From: Gyromitra esculenta
Lineage: Eukaryota; Ascomycota; Pezizomycetes; Pezizales; Discinaceae
Direction of reading: 5' to 3'
Assembly (NCBI GenBank): GCA_038503075.1
Contig: JBCAML010000016.1
Coordinates: 1,364,001 to 1,428,000, forward strand
Length of the DNA stretch: 64,000 nucleotides
Positions 8,776 to 19,880 of the stretch are shown piece by piece. The first letter of the stretch is position 1. Every line of letters starts with the position of its first letter. The translations under genes and the position numbers were made by a program. The notes beneath the pieces are model-generated. The model had not been told where the DNA came from, did no database searches, and saw only the letters and a list, made by a program, of their open reading frames with translations.

Positions 8776-9270
8776 TCTCAGGGAGTGAGATTCTCGTCAA
8801 GCTCTCAGGTATCCCCCGAGATGAGCAGTGCTACTTGAACGAGAAACCAACGACAGGAGAGTGTGCGAGGATTCTACAGGCTCTACCAATGGTTCAAGTT
8901 AGGATGACTTGAAGACGGCGACAGCGAAAGATTACGAGGTGTAACCTGAGGTTGTATTTGTGAGATACAAAGAGTGTACAATAGAAGACGTTGCTTAAAG
9001 AAAGAAGAAGGAAAAGTACAAGATGAAGGGAAATCCCTTCGCTTATATACCACATTCCACCCCTTTCGATGACAAAGACATAAGTCATCGTAACAAGAAA
9101 CTCATGGAAACACAAAGAACAACAGCGAAACCAAACAATCATATACCCATGTGTCTAATCGACCAACACAACAACCATCCATGAAAAAGAAACACAAAGA
9201 ACAACAATCGTAACACAACAACCCTGTACCCCAGTACCTGACGAGCCAATGAAAACAGTTATCCATGAAA
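8776..9270 (-). repeat. 5' LTR of element 2
   Basis: This 495-bp LTR lies in minus orientation. It starts at TTTCATGG (complement of 9263-9270) and ends with TGAGA (complement of 8776-8780), the same atypical termini as element 1. A TATATAAG box lies in complement 9043-9050, and the putative transcript start AAGCAACGT in complement 8990-8998. The latter is complementary to the primer site at 8765-8773, next to the LTR. The other LTR is outside the window. Confidence 0.85.
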
Positions 9271-10585
9271 TATACTCACTCAACCCTAACTAACTTTGAT
9301 TGGAATTTTTTCCTGGCTGCTTTTTACTTCCATTGTGACTTTACTGTGGACTTTCTTCTATTGTTTCTCATGGTTTTTTAGCTGTTGCCTGCAAGTCTCT
9401 TTACTCTCACAGGCATTTGTTGTCAATTTTTCCCTGCACCGTTAAGTCGTTTACTGCAGGAACATTGTCTTGTTCTGTTGGAAGTATTTGGTTCGCTTTT
9501 CCTTTGTGTTCTCTCTTGTTACCCAGGCGGATAAGGATGTTTATTTGGGGGGGATAGGTTTTTTGACTTCATAACCTTCGTGTTGCATAAGTGGTTTTGT
9601 ACCTAGAAACAATAATTAAATGATTTAAACAAAAAAAAAAAAACCTACTAAGGAGAAAAATAACAATAATTACAGTACTTTTTTAAGTCCTCATGAGGGT
9701 CAAGCTGTCTCTGTGATTTATCTTATAGGCCTGGTGCCTGTGCCTTCGTTTTCTTCTAGATCCCCCCCCTCTTTTGTTTTTGTTTCCATGGATGGATGGA
9801 TGGTTATTGATAGAAGCTTGGGAACCGTCTATAGACCTTCAAAATGTCGGTTTTTGCTCGGGATTTGGCAGTGCGGCCGATCGGTCGACCTCGGCCTAGG
9901 CGGTGTGTATTTGTGGGAATGCTGCGTTTGGGGGATATGCTCGATTATAACTAATATATATATATATATATGTAGTAAATCCGATATATCGGGCTCTCTT
10001 CTGCCGTGTTATGGTGGGATCGATCTTGGGATACTACATGTATACACACGCACATAGCTTCAATTTCCAGGTTTTACAAACAGCGATTCATCTCGTATCT
10101 CGTCGATAGATGGGGCGATATTTGGTCTCGTTAGCGTCACCTCCACCTCCACCAACTACTATAGCTATTTGAATGATTGGCCCATTCCTGGAGTAGTCCT
10201 ACTTACAAAAATGTTGCTCCGTGTAACCAGAGGCGCTACTCGTCAGGATGGAGACTGGACACGAAACTGCAGTCTATTTCCCTTGGAAGAAGCTAGTTTT
10301 TTTAGTTCACGGTGTAATTCACGTATACTATATCAGTGGGGTTCAACCGCGGCCGCTCGAGTGCGCCAATCTCTTCCATTGGGACTAGACGGCGTTAGAA
10401 TGGCGACCCGCTGGATACAGGTTGAATCCATATAAGTAACTAATTTTAAATAAAAAGCCTTGAGGAACTACCCATTATCTACACGTACTACTAATACTTG
10501 AAATCAGCCTCCATTAATCACTACATCACGTCAAACCAGTAAGTCTCACTCACTCACTCTCACTACAATTTCGCAGCAAAGAGCC
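9271..10585. other. Intergenic: retroposon copy, AT microsatellite, no supported gene
   Basis: Contains the short retroposon at about 9497-9642, an (AT)n run near 9953-9970, one TACATGTA palindrome (10035-10042), and the promoter of the gene at 10586. Open frames here of 114 and 88 codons have no ATG or no protein-like composition. Confidence 0.6.
9497..9642 (+). mobile_element. Short poly(A) retroposon, copy 1 (SINE-like)
   Basis: The last 80 nt before an A-run (9629-9642) are nearly identical to the reverse complement of 41587-41670. Weaker similarity continues to about 9497. No target duplication is visible, so this copy is older than the one at 41.6 kb, or its true 5' end lies further upstream. 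I see no clear tRNA-type A or B box. Confidence 0.6.
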
Positions 10586-11152
10586 ATGTCTCTACGACCC
10601 TTCCCGCATCCAGCCAGAAACAAAGGCAAATCAGTATCTACAGACTACCCCTCCATCGACGCAGTACTAAGCGCGAACGTTCTATCTCGTTCGCAAACTC
10701 TACCAGAACTCTCCCAGCCCGAAAGCCCCACGCAAGAGCGTCCTGGGTGGCTCCCCGCAATTAGACCCCAGGAGGGTCCTCCCCCGCGGGGATTCACCCC
10801 ACTGCAGTGGGAGTTGGTTCAAGCTTCGCGTGATCGCACATTACTGACTGCGAGGGCTCCGCGTGTCCCGCGAGCTAATCGTCCTGTAGGTCCTGCTACT
10901 TACCTCGTTCCCCGTCCCCATGTCTCTGAGATGTTTCGAGGTCTGTTTGGTGTCGCAGGCCGGCCCCAGGGCAGTGTTCGTAGGAATTCGGTAGGGACGT
11001 ATTACAGCCCTCCGGACAGTACCCAGACTGCTGCGGATAGCGGTGCGGCGTCGGAGAGAAATGTCACGCCGAGACTTAGGAGGCGTGATGCGCTGGAAAA
11101 TCTCAGCGCGGAACTTGTTCGTGGGATTAAAGCGGTTACTAAAGATATGTAG
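10586..11152 (+). CDS. Hypothetical protein, 188 aa
   Basis: This single-exon frame has an ATG in a reasonable context (AGCCATGTC) and a TAA-rich, CT-rich 5' region. The protein is basic, rich in Pro, Ser and Arg, probably disordered in its first 60 residues. A more regular middle (LQWELVQASRDRTLL) and an amphipathic basic C-terminus (LRRRDALENLSAEL...) follow. I recognise no domain. Codon use is balanced and the GC content is higher than the flanks, which favours a real gene. It converges on the coiled-coil gene at 11832. Confidence 0.55.
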   Translation: MSLRPFPHPARNKGKSVSTDYPSIDAVLSANVLSRSQTLPELSQPESPTQERPGWLPAIRPQEGPPPRGFTPLQWELVQASRDRTLLTARAPRVPRANRPVGPATYLVPRPHVSEMFRGLFGVAGRPQGSVRRNSVGTYYSPPDSTQTAADSGAASERNVTPRLRRRDALENLSAELVRGIKAVTKDM

Positions 11153-11831
11153 TGGTGAGTGGTGAGTGGTGCTGGTGGTGGGTGAATGGGTAGCTAATGG
11201 CCATAATATATACTTTAGGTATTGGCTATAGTCGGATTTATCTTTATCGCTGTAGTGTTTGGTTTTTTTTTTCGTTGTTGAGTTGTCTCTTGGTCAATAC
11301 GTTTCTTGATAATTTGGTTTTGGGGACCTCTTTAGAGGGTTTGGTTAATCCTTTCAATGTATACTCCTTTTGTCAGTTTTTTTTTTTTTGAAGTGATCCA
11401 GATCCCGTACTGAAATACAAGACCTGTTGATATTAGTAGGGGATAAGATCAAACTACAGACAGGAATGTTCTCTATGGGAACGAATTTTGATGTAAGAAT
11501 ACACCTGAGTAAGAAAGCGGAATATATAGTATGGTCGGGATTGTGATGTCTGTAGTGAGATAAATTTTCTATGCCTAAGCAGAAACATACTATATAAGTG
11601 ACTTTGCGATATTAACGCGCATGGTCTTGTCTTGTTTCTGGCTCACTACGTTTTACTAACATTATGCATCCAAAACCCTGGGTATGCGAGGGCCCCGGCA
11701 GGCGAAATGAGATACCAGTGTGAGGTGCGCATCTTTACACTGTATAGCGAATTCTTTATTTGTTTTCTCCCATTTAATTGCTACTATAAAAAAACCAATA
11801 CAACACACTACTAGCGCTCTATGTAAACCAC
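11153..11831. other. Intergenic between convergent genes
   Basis: T-rich 3' flank (poly-T near 11380) and AT-rich DNA. No gene, RNA or repeat is recognised. Confidence 0.5.
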
Positions 11832-12770
11832 TCACATCTCATCCGCATATGCAAACTGCTCAACATCCAGCGTGCTCAGCAACTTCCTCTTCAGAGGTCT
11901 CTCTATAGCCATCCCTCCTCCTCTGCTCTCAGTAACAATGTTCTCATCCCTACCAGCCCCTCTGGCCCGCCTGATATCCTCAACCGACAACAACTCTACA
12001 GAAATAACTCGCTGAACCGGTTTCAACAGCTCATCCATCATTTCCTCATCCGACAGTAACCGACGCTGTCGTTTCGACTTCCGAAGCAATTGTTGCGGTT
12101 GTGAATTTTTCGCGACTGCGTCTTCTTCAGTGGCTTGCGATTCTTCTATTTCACTTAGAGTTCCGCTAGGCTTCTCAATCCTAGCTAGGATCCGAAGGAC
12201 TCCGTTGATTTGATTTTCCTGCGCAGCGGATAGAACAGATACAACACTAACTAGTTTCTTCTGATTATCCAATAGGCGGTTCTGGCCAGTTGCAAACTCA
12301 CGAAGAAGGAGTTCATGAGATTGGAGCTTGGTGTGTATTTGTGGTAAGCTGGATAGAGGGGCGAGTTTTTTATCGAGAGCGAAGAGAAGCTCTGGGATTT
12401 TCTGGGAGGCGCAACGGAGGGTGTTGATTTGGGTGTTGACTTTGTATTTTTTAGTGTAGTTATTGATATGGATGTGGGGTTGAGACTAACTTTCCTCCTC
12501 CCTTGCTCTCGCTGTAGCCTCGATTTCGGCTTTTGTGGTTGTGATGTCGGCTTTGCAACTGTTGAGGAGAGCTTTTAGGGATGAGTGGTGCTCCTGCAAT
12601 TTGCAGGAGGACGATTGAATTATGGCGGAAAGTTCTTCGGACTGGAAGGCTAGTTTGCGAGACCAGAGAGCGAGGGAGGGAGAAGGTGTTAAGGGTGGAG
12701 ATCGAGAGGGGGTTTGGGCGGATTGACCGAACTGGAATGGTGTTTGATCGTCTTCGGTGGGGTTATCCAT
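11832..12770 (-). CDS. Coiled-coil protein of unknown function, 295 aa, two exons
   Basis: Exon 1 is complement 12770-12491 and exon 2 complement 12439-11832. The 51-bp intron has donor GTTAGT, a CACTAA branch-like motif and acceptor AAAG, and joins exactly in frame (280 + 608 nt). The N-terminus is Ser/Pro-rich with several S/T-P sites (TPSRSPPLTPSP). Residues about 45-190 are predicted to form a long coiled coil with heptad-like spacing (EEINTQINTLRCASQ). The C-terminal third contains a basic, nuclear-localisation-like patch (RKSKRQRR near 215). The design suggests a cytoskeletal, spindle or nuclear scaffold protein, but I cannot name the family. The start is 246 bp from the divergent PPR-like gene at 13017, so they may share a promoter. 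Confidence 0.65.
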
Positions 12771-13016
12771 GATTGTTTGGTATGTATCATGGTTATGGGT
12801 TCCTATACTACTTGCTCGTTGGAATGATGTTGGAACTGACTGTGTAACACATGACCGAGTGATAATGGGTGAGCGGTCGACGTCCGACACCGCCGGCCGG
12901 GTAATGCCAATGACCTCACTAGCAGCACTGCTGCAACTATGTTCTACAAAAAAAATGTACCAATCCGCAAAACTCGCCTCTACTCCCGCCACGACGGACT
13001 TCCGTGACAAAAAGTT

Positions 13017-15752
13017 ATGCTACGCAAGGGCATAGGGGCCAAACAATCCAATCTCCGTCGCCTCTTCGATAATCTCAAAAGCAGTCGTAATGGCCGCTCA
13101 AGCCCTCTCGCATGCACAACTCCACACATTAGGGAAAACGTGAGGAAACGTGAGACAGTGGAGGGGGAGGTTACAGGCGTGACAGGGAGTAATGGGTCAA
13201 AAAGTCCAACATTTATTCGACCACCTCCATTCAAAGTGGAGCCAGTGCAATTGGCCCATGAATCGTTTGTCTCTGAACCGAAAGAAATTCAACAGAAAAA
13301 GCAGCTTCTAGGATCGTCTCTACCAAAAGAGCGGCCGACACCCGCCGGAGTAGCCTCACAAACAAGGGATATAACACAAACTCTACAAAGCCCTCCCTCA
13401 CCCGCCGCCATCAGGACAGACCCCTTAGCGAAATTCAAATTGCGTTATCTACCGATAAGATCGTATGCGAGAAAACCTATGCTACCGCCTAAATCCACCA
13501 GGCTGGACCCTGCAGCAAGAGCTGCTGCGTGGCGTAAAGATATGCGGCCTAAACCAGCTGATTTACGCCGCCTTTTTGATACGCTTAAAACCAGTCGTAA
13601 CACCCGCTTTGGCACTCTTACTGAGCTTCCACCACCGAACTCTAACAACGAAAACGCAAAGCCAAAAAACTGGGAGTCAATGGAGGCTGCGGAGTCTGCA
13701 GATATCACGGGCGAAAACGAGCCAAGGATGCGGGTATTCCAACAAACCATTGAGCCTCCGCCACTGCTAAAAAAACCATTGCACATGCTCACGGTGTCGA
13801 GCACATCTGACACGGCCGATTTGCAACAAATGAAAAGCATGACCAGCATAGAACTACACCACCTCCGCAAACTTGTTAATACGCTAGAACTTGTCTCACA
13901 CTCGCCGCTTAGTGTGTCCAAGGAGGTTTTCCACTGGCTTTCCCAGTTCAAATCTAACCCGCGGATTCTCCGCCTCCTCACTCCGCACGCATGGGAACTC
14001 CTCTGGGCACTTGATATTGAAAAAATCCCGTCCTTCCGCAGTCGCCTCATTGGCGACATGATGGTAGCAGCCGAAATTCCACTAACGGAGGGGCAACAAA
14101 TCGCGCATGTTGGTGGTCTCTTCTGGAATGGTGAAAGAGAAGGTGCCATCTCCCGTTGGAAACTCGGCAACCAAGCACCTGGAATCTCTCCGGCTTACTG
14201 GAACCTCGGTATCCGCATGATTTCGCTCTCCAGCCAGCCCGAACAAGCCGAGTACTGGATGGGGAGGATGCAAGAAAAATTCGGATATACAGACCAAAAG
14301 ACTTGGATGCCCATCATCCTCTCTTGGAACCACGTCTACAAACCCAACCGCGCTTGGAACGCATACCAGAAGATGCGAAACTGCGCGCGAATCACCAAAG
14401 ATCCGATCAAGCCCGCGCAGTATGATGATGTCTGCATGTCCTTCCTTGACGGCGGCGGTGCAGCCTATGGCCTTGAGGTCTTCAAACACATGGCAATCGA
14501 TACGCCAGCCCACTCCCGCATCGACACAGAAGTCTACACGCAACTCAACACCCTCGTAAAATCCGCACAGGAATTCTCTGATTCCCCAAAAGAGCTTACT
14601 AATATCTCCCTCGATGCACTGAAATCATTACCCCCAAAGGTTGTCGATAAGTACTTCTACGGTTCCTGGATCAAGAACTTAATCCACATGGGACGCCCCG
14701 ACCTTGCACTACATCTCGTGCGTGACGTGATGCTGAAACACGGTTTCGTCCCCGACAGCATCCACCTTGACTGGGTAATTCAAGGTTTTCTCGAGGATGG
14801 AAATGAAGCACTCGCGCAAGCGATTGGTTCAGAAATGATCGAAGCACGCCTACACCAAGTGAAAGCCAAAGCCAAAGAAGCCAGCCTCAACCCAACATCT
14901 ACCATCCTGCCCACAGACCACATCATACCACCCGACCAAACCGCGCCCGCAACAATCCAAACCTTCTCCCTCCTAATCAACTACCACACTCGTCGCCAAC
15001 GCATGGACAAAGTCGTCGAGCTCTCAACCCTCATGGCGGAAGTCAATATCCCAGCAAACTCCTACATCTTCAACCACTTCATGTACGCGCTACTACGCAC
15101 GCACGATCTACCGCGGTTAGCAGGAACCCTACAGATATTACTGCAGTCGGCGACGGCGAAGCCGGATTTGGAGAGCTGGCATATTGTGTGGCTGGCGATG
15201 TGGCGGCGCCATACACAGACACATAGGAAGTTCTCAGACTTCCCGACTCCGCGCGGACTGTTTAGGGATATGGTGAAGCATCTGCCGCGGCGGGTGGTAG
15301 CTATGGAGGATGCAGAGCGGGTGAAGAGGATGTGGGTTATGGTTCTTAAGAGTTTTATGTTGGCGGGCGATTTGCCTGGGGCACTGGTGGCACTACATGC
15401 AGGGAAGAGGTTGTGGGGGATTGCGGTTAGTGGGGAGGTGGTGGTGGAGGTTGCGAGAGGGGTTTTCAAGAGCCGGAGTTGGGACCCGAGGGCAACAGGA
15501 GGAATTAGGCCGCCGGTGGGCGCAGAGCTAGTGCACGGCGGGGCTTTGCAGGTGAAGGTCTTGGGAGGAAAGCTCGCGAGGAGACGGAAGGCGAGGGGAG
15601 TTAGGCTGTGGGCGAGGGTTAAGGATCCGGAGGGGCTGTTAGAGGGACTAACGACGTTGTTGAGGACCGAGATGGGGGAAGGGAGTGCAGCAGGGGAGGC
15701 GGTGGCCAGGGCGAGGATCGAGATGGGGGTGGAGGGTTTAGAGATTTGCTAA
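13017..15752 (+). CDS. Large mitochondrial PPR-like RNA-binding protein, 911 aa
   Basis: A single-exon gene. The N-terminal 260 residues are basic, Ser/Thr/Pro-rich and probably include a mitochondrial targeting sequence. They hold an internal repeat: LRRLFDNLKSSRN near 14-26 recurs as LRRLFDTLKTSRN near 183-195. From about residue 280 the protein is alpha-helical with pairs of helices of PPR/TPR spacing (AYWNLGIRM..., TWMPIILSWN..., PDSIHLDWVIQGFLEDGN). This resembles fungal mitochondrial mRNA translation/stability factors of the Cya5/Aep type. Its likely role is binding a specific mitochondrial transcript; the target cannot be read from sequence. The C-terminal 150 residues are GC-rich and less conserved-looking. 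Other in-frame ATGs exist, so the exact start is uncertain. Confidence 0.75.
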   Translation: MLRKGIGAKQSNLRRLFDNLKSSRNGRSSPLACTTPHIRENVRKRETVEGEVTGVTGSNGSKSPTFIRPPPFKVEPVQLAHESFVSEPKEIQQKKQLLGSSLPKERPTPAGVASQTRDITQTLQSPPSPAAIRTDPLAKFKLRYLPIRSYARKPMLPPKSTRLDPAARAAAWRKDMRPKPADLRRLFDTLKTSRNTRFGTLTELPPPNSNNENAKPKNWESMEAAESADITGENEPRMRVFQQTIEPPPLLKKPLHMLTVSSTSDTADLQQMKSMTSIELHHLRKLVNTLELVSHSPLSVSKEVFHWLSQFKSNPRILRLLTPHAWELLWALDIEKIPSFRSRLIGDMMVAAEIPLTEGQQIAHVGGLFWNGEREGAISRWKLGNQAPGISPAYWNLGIRMISLSSQPEQAEYWMGRMQEKFGYTDQKTWMPIILSWNHVYKPNRAWNAYQKMRNCARITKDPIKPAQYDDVCMSFLDGGGAAYGLEVFKHMAIDTPAHSRIDTEVYTQLNTLVKSAQEFSDSPKELTNISLDALKSLPPKVVDKYFYGSWIKNLIHMGRPDLALHLVRDVMLKHGFVPDSIHLDWVIQGFLEDGNEALAQAIGSEMIEARLHQVKAKAKEASLNPTSTILPTDHIIPPDQTAPATIQTFSLLINYHTRRQRMDKVVELSTLMAEVNIPANSYIFNHFMYALLRTHDLPRLAGTLQILLQSATAKPDLESWHIVWLAMWRRHTQTHRKFSDFPTPRGLFRDMVKHLPRRVVAMEDAERVKRMWVMVLKSFMLAGDLPGALVALHAGKRLWGIAVSGEVVVEVARGVFKSRSWDPRATGGIRPPVGAELVHGGALQVKVLGGKLARRRKARGVRLWARVKDPEGLLEGLTTLLRTEMGEGSAAGEAVARARIEMGVEGLEIC

Positions 15753-17351
15753 GTGGCTGTAAAGTTTTTTAAGACTCTGGATTCTCATTGGGTTTTATTA
15801 GTGGAGTTAGGTTTGTTCTTTTGGCTGTGTATTATATGTAACATTCTGTCTATGTTTTGGGGGCGTATATCATAGATTTTGTAGAGTAAGCTTGCTGATG
15901 AATAAAGCGCGTAAGGTAAACCTCTGCTTCCTTATGAATTTCAAGACTCTTTCAATGTTACCATGTCTGACGATCCTTTGACTCAAGATCTATATCACTA
16001 CTACATTAATCGTTAGTAAGTTTGGGGAGTAGTATAAAGCGATGTTAGTATCTAAATTTCAGTGGACGACAACGGCCTTTTGGCATGTTTTTTGCGGCTG
16101 CTCTACCAAGAACTTACTAGTTATGTAGTATAAGAAAATTCTCTGCCTGAGTATTTTTCTAACCAAACTCCTTTCTCAGTCTATGCAGGTATGGTAACTT
16201 GGAATTGAACCAAGCCTACATGTAGTTAACCACCTACCTATCAGGACACAAATACTATTAAAACCCGTCCAGTTAGCACAACAAATCTCGTTTTCCACAA
16301 AGTTGTACCTCAACAGCTACAAAGGCCCCCCCGTACGGTTAGGCAGCGATCTAGGGAAAAACTAAAAAGCTTCATCGCACTTCTTGTGTGTCGTTCTGGA
16401 TTGCGTGTTATCCTAGATAACTAAACTAGTAGGATTGTTCGAAGCCCGAGTTCCCAAAGCCTAACCGAATATCAGGTCTATTAATAAGGGCTGAGCAACC
16501 ACCAAGTAAGTACCAACGACCATGGCCAGGATACTGTATTTTCAACATCAAGGTTGAAGATAACGAATATATCTATCTATTTGAGCGTAGCGGTAGAGGA
16601 TAAATGAGAAATGAGAACTGGAGGAGGGCCTAGAAGCCCCATATATATCTGCTAACGAATCTATACAAAGCAAAAATATAAAGTATCGTCGCCAGTAGTA
16701 GGAGATTCACTATCGCCTCCACTAGTAGAGTCCCTATATGGAGCAAATCCTATAGAAGCCAACGAAGAACCAGAAACATAATAAACCAATGAAAAGTCTT
16801 CACTAGGAGGTCTGTATACATCCAACTATTAGCCCGTTCACATCTTAGAGTGAGATATCGTGATTCTGGCCACTACATATGCTTATAACAAAATATTCCC
16901 TAGAAGCGCAGTATCTTCAGGCTCCAGCTGATAGTCGCCGAGGTGGCGGATACGTATATTTAGCTTTGGAGTAGGAATAGCCATACACATTCTCTACGAG
17001 CTCATGCGACACGATATTATTTGGTGTTAGGCCTGAAAACTTAAGCTCCACCCAGCAAAGAAGGTAACTTTAAATGCCATCGATGCCATCCCATATGTAT
17101 TTTAAACCGTCACTCTCCAATTCCAGACTGTAACTGTTATTAGAGGTCGTGATTGATTAGGTTGAATGGTCATGGTCAGCGCCAGATATGTGTATCAAGA
17201 CATCTCTAGGATCATAGAAACTGTCCCTTTACTAGCCACAGCTCCTCCATCCCGAGGCATTGACATCGTGTCTTTGCAATTACGATATCTCACAACAAAC
17301 CCAACGAGGCACGCTCCCTTAGCCTAGCAAACTTCGAGCCTCGGTCTTGGC
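15753..17351. other. Intergenic, 1.6 kb, no recognised feature
   Basis: AT-rich DNA with one TACATGTA palindrome (16217-16224). No long frame, tRNA or repeat with visible borders. Confidence 0.5.
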
Positions 17352-18727
17352 ATGTCAACCACCACGCGCTCGCAATCCCATCTCTCGCCCTCCACCACCA
17401 TGTCTTCCACACGCAAGCGACCCAACCCCAGCGCTCTCAACCTCGACTCCGATTCCGATTCCGACTCCCCAAGCTCCTCCAGCCAGCGTCTGAAACGGCC
17501 TTACCAAAAGACCGCCTCCCCGACTCCACATCCGCCCGGAGGCGACGAGGATGATGACGATGATTACATGAATATGGTGATCGCGGAGCCTACAGCTCCA
17601 GAGACCTACTCACAACGGAAGAAGCGTGAACAGCGTGAAGTACCACCACCCCGCCCCACCTCTCACCCCACCACTATTTCAACATAGCTATAAGAGAGAA
17701 AAAGCTAACAACTACTATTGCCCAGGCCGAAATCCGCGGACGTCCTAAATCCAAAGCCGAGCTCGCCGAGCTCGAAAAGGAGAGACGCGCCGAGTACGCC
17801 AGAATCGAAAAAGAGAAACGCGAAGCTGCGCTTTCCAAATCGCTCCTCGACGAAGCTACAGCCGCTGGCTCCAAGAGTAAAGGTCTACGGATGATGAAGA
17901 TGATGGGTTTCAAGCCTGGCAGCGCGCTCGGTAAACAGCGTTCTCCTCCGCCAGAATCACCCGACAACAGCAACAACGGAGGAGGAGATGACGGAGGGGA
18001 AGTGGGGGATAAGAATAAAAGTTGGACTCCCAGTGAAGCCCGGCTCGAGCCAATTGGTGTGGTGCTTAAAGAAGACCGTGGTGGGATAGGCCATGTGGCT
18101 GCGCAGCGGGAGAAGATTAAGGCAGCGCTTGGCGATGTTAAGAAGCAGGAGATGACGCCGGACGAGTACCGACAACGGGTTGCGGAGGAGAGGGAGGAGA
18201 GGCGGAAGGAGTCGCAGTTTTATGCGGCGCAGAAGGTGTGTGAGGGTTTTGATACAGAGCGGGATCACCCAGATGAAGCCGCGAAGGGGGAAGATCTGAT
18301 TGGGAGGGAACGGGTAGTGCCGTTGAAGGATATCAATATTCTTTGGCGTGGACTAGTAAAGCACAGAGAGGGGAAGGAGAAAGAGCGACGGATGCGGTAC
18401 GATCTTATGCAGAGTCTAGATCAGCCGCGGTTGCCGGGGTATGACAGGAATCACGAATTGGATACAGAGGATAAAGTGGCTCTCGGTATAAACCTTCCGT
18501 CGCTTCCGCGGAATGCAGCATCAACGTATGTCGAAGATGGTGGCGAGGACGACCAAGCGGAGGATGAAGAATTGGAGGGGTTTGAGGAGTTGAGCTTTGC
18601 AGAGAGGCTTGGGCGGGTTGTGGAATACCTGAGGAAGGAGTATCACTATTGCTTTTGGTGCAAGTATAAATATGAAAATGAAGAGATGGATGGATGTCCA
18701 GGCAGCGAAGAGGATGTTCACGGATAG
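17352..18727 (+). CDS. G-patch protein, GPATCH11-like, 429 aa, two exons
   Basis: Exons are 17352-17639 and 17726-18727. The 86-bp intron (GTACCA...CCCAG) splits the frame between codons. The N-terminus is Ser-rich with an acidic patch (DEDDDDDYMNM, about 68-78). After a charged helix comes the G-patch core (MMKMMGFKPGSALGK, about 150-165). The C-terminus has the zinc-ribbon-like DUF4187 signature YCFWCKYKYENEEMDGCPG. This order (acidic D/E stretch, G-patch, DUF4187) is that of GPATCH11/CCDC75, a nuclear protein linked to splicing. G-patches activate DEAH helicases. ATG at 17400 is an alternative start. The 3' end is followed by an AT-rich region. Confidence 0.88.
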
Positions 18728-19119
18728 GAAAAATTCGCCCTGTAGGATTGACGGCAGAAGAGCACTTGTTAGATTGTAATGGTGGGGAGGAATACACAAT
18801 ATTAAGCAATTAGTAATCATCTTTCTCACGAACTATAAAATCCTCCTATTCGTTATTAGACACAGTTAATAGAGGCGAGCAAGCGGCGAGTGACAAAGTG
18901 CCGAATGAAATAATAAATAAATAAATAAATAGGCGGTGAGTGACAAAGCATGAAGAATAAACCTAGCCCTCCGGCGGACTAGTCTATTGAGTGCAAACCC
19001 ACAGCCTGGATCTTCACTCTTTTTACCTTTCTAATCCAACCGCTTTATTGTTTCAGCTTAAACTCCAAGTCCAGCCATAATCTCCCCCATCTGGCTAAGC
19101 GAAAAAGCAAAAAAGAAGT
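18728..19119. other. Intergenic with TAAA microsatellite
   Basis: A short (AAAT/TAAA)n run near 18908-18931 is flanked by two copies of a GTGAGTGACAAAG-like motif (about 18888 and 18936). No gene. Confidence 0.5.
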
Positions 19120-19231
19120 TACCCCAGGTGAGATTCGAACTCACGACTTTCGCATAACTTGCATACAAGTTCACCCTTTCGGGACAATACTTCGTATAAG
19201 AACGACACGCTAACCGCTGCGTCACGGGGGT
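19120..19231 (-). tRNA. tRNA-Ile (anticodon UAU), with 39-nt intron
   Basis: Read on the minus strand it folds as a tRNA: acceptor ACCCCCG/CTGGGGT (one C-T mismatch), D stem ACGC/GCGT with loop AGCGGTTA, and T arm GTGAG-TTCGAAT-CTCAC. The anticodon loop CUUAUA is followed by a 39-nt intron at the canonical position after base 37, then ATGCGA. Exon total is 73 nt. The intron contains an internal 6-bp hairpin (AACTTG/CAAGTT) and a GTAT able to pair with the anticodon. Yeast tRNA-Ile(UAU) has the same anticodon arm and also carries an intron. The 31-39 pair is T-T, so a slightly degraded copy cannot be excluded. Confidence 0.8.
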
Positions 19232-19880
19232 ATCTGATGCTTGTTTGTCATTTTTTATTCAACTAGATTCGCTAGGATATTTGCATTAGACCGTCAATGA
19301 CGGAAACGTCAAGTTGCTGTCGCACGAACCGACGTGTTTGGGTTGTTTACCCCACAATGCGACTCCATGCGGCCATTGAGTAATAATCATTTCCCCCCCA
19401 CCACTTTACGCCGATAGTTGATTAGAGCAGTAACGAACATGTTGAAAATTTCCAATGTTTTTTGGTGATCGTGGCCTCATTTTAAAGTCGTGAATAGGAC
19501 TGACTCCGCTAAAATTGAACTTAGAGCCTCTCAATATTTCTATGAGTTGAAACATCGAGAGTTTTATATTCGCGCGCCTTCTCTCCTCTTCAGTGAAATA
19601 TATAGCTATCGTACATGTAGCTATTCACGGTACACAGCTTTTCACCGACCCCCACCTCGAAACTCCTTACCTTATTCCAGGAGGAGGTAGGTCTTACTTC
19701 CTCCCCCACCGCTCTTCCCCCGATGACTCAATTCCATGCCAGTTCTCCAAGATGTCAAAGCTATATAACCCCACCAATACCTCACAGCAGACCTAGAAAT
19801 CCATCAGGCTATCCTCTTTCCTCTCCGCAGCCCCATAAAAGAGCCACCTTCTCCCCAACTGCTCACCCACTCTACAGCCA
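19232..19880. other. Intergenic, promoter region of the methyltransferase gene
   Basis: Contains one TACATGTA palindrome (19612-19619) and CT-rich DNA before the start codon at 19881. No gene seen. Confidence 0.5.

Noticed and set aside
9713..10435. Two plus-strand frames of 114 and 88 codons
   Set aside because: Composition is not protein-like, they include microsatellite sequence and have no convincing start context.
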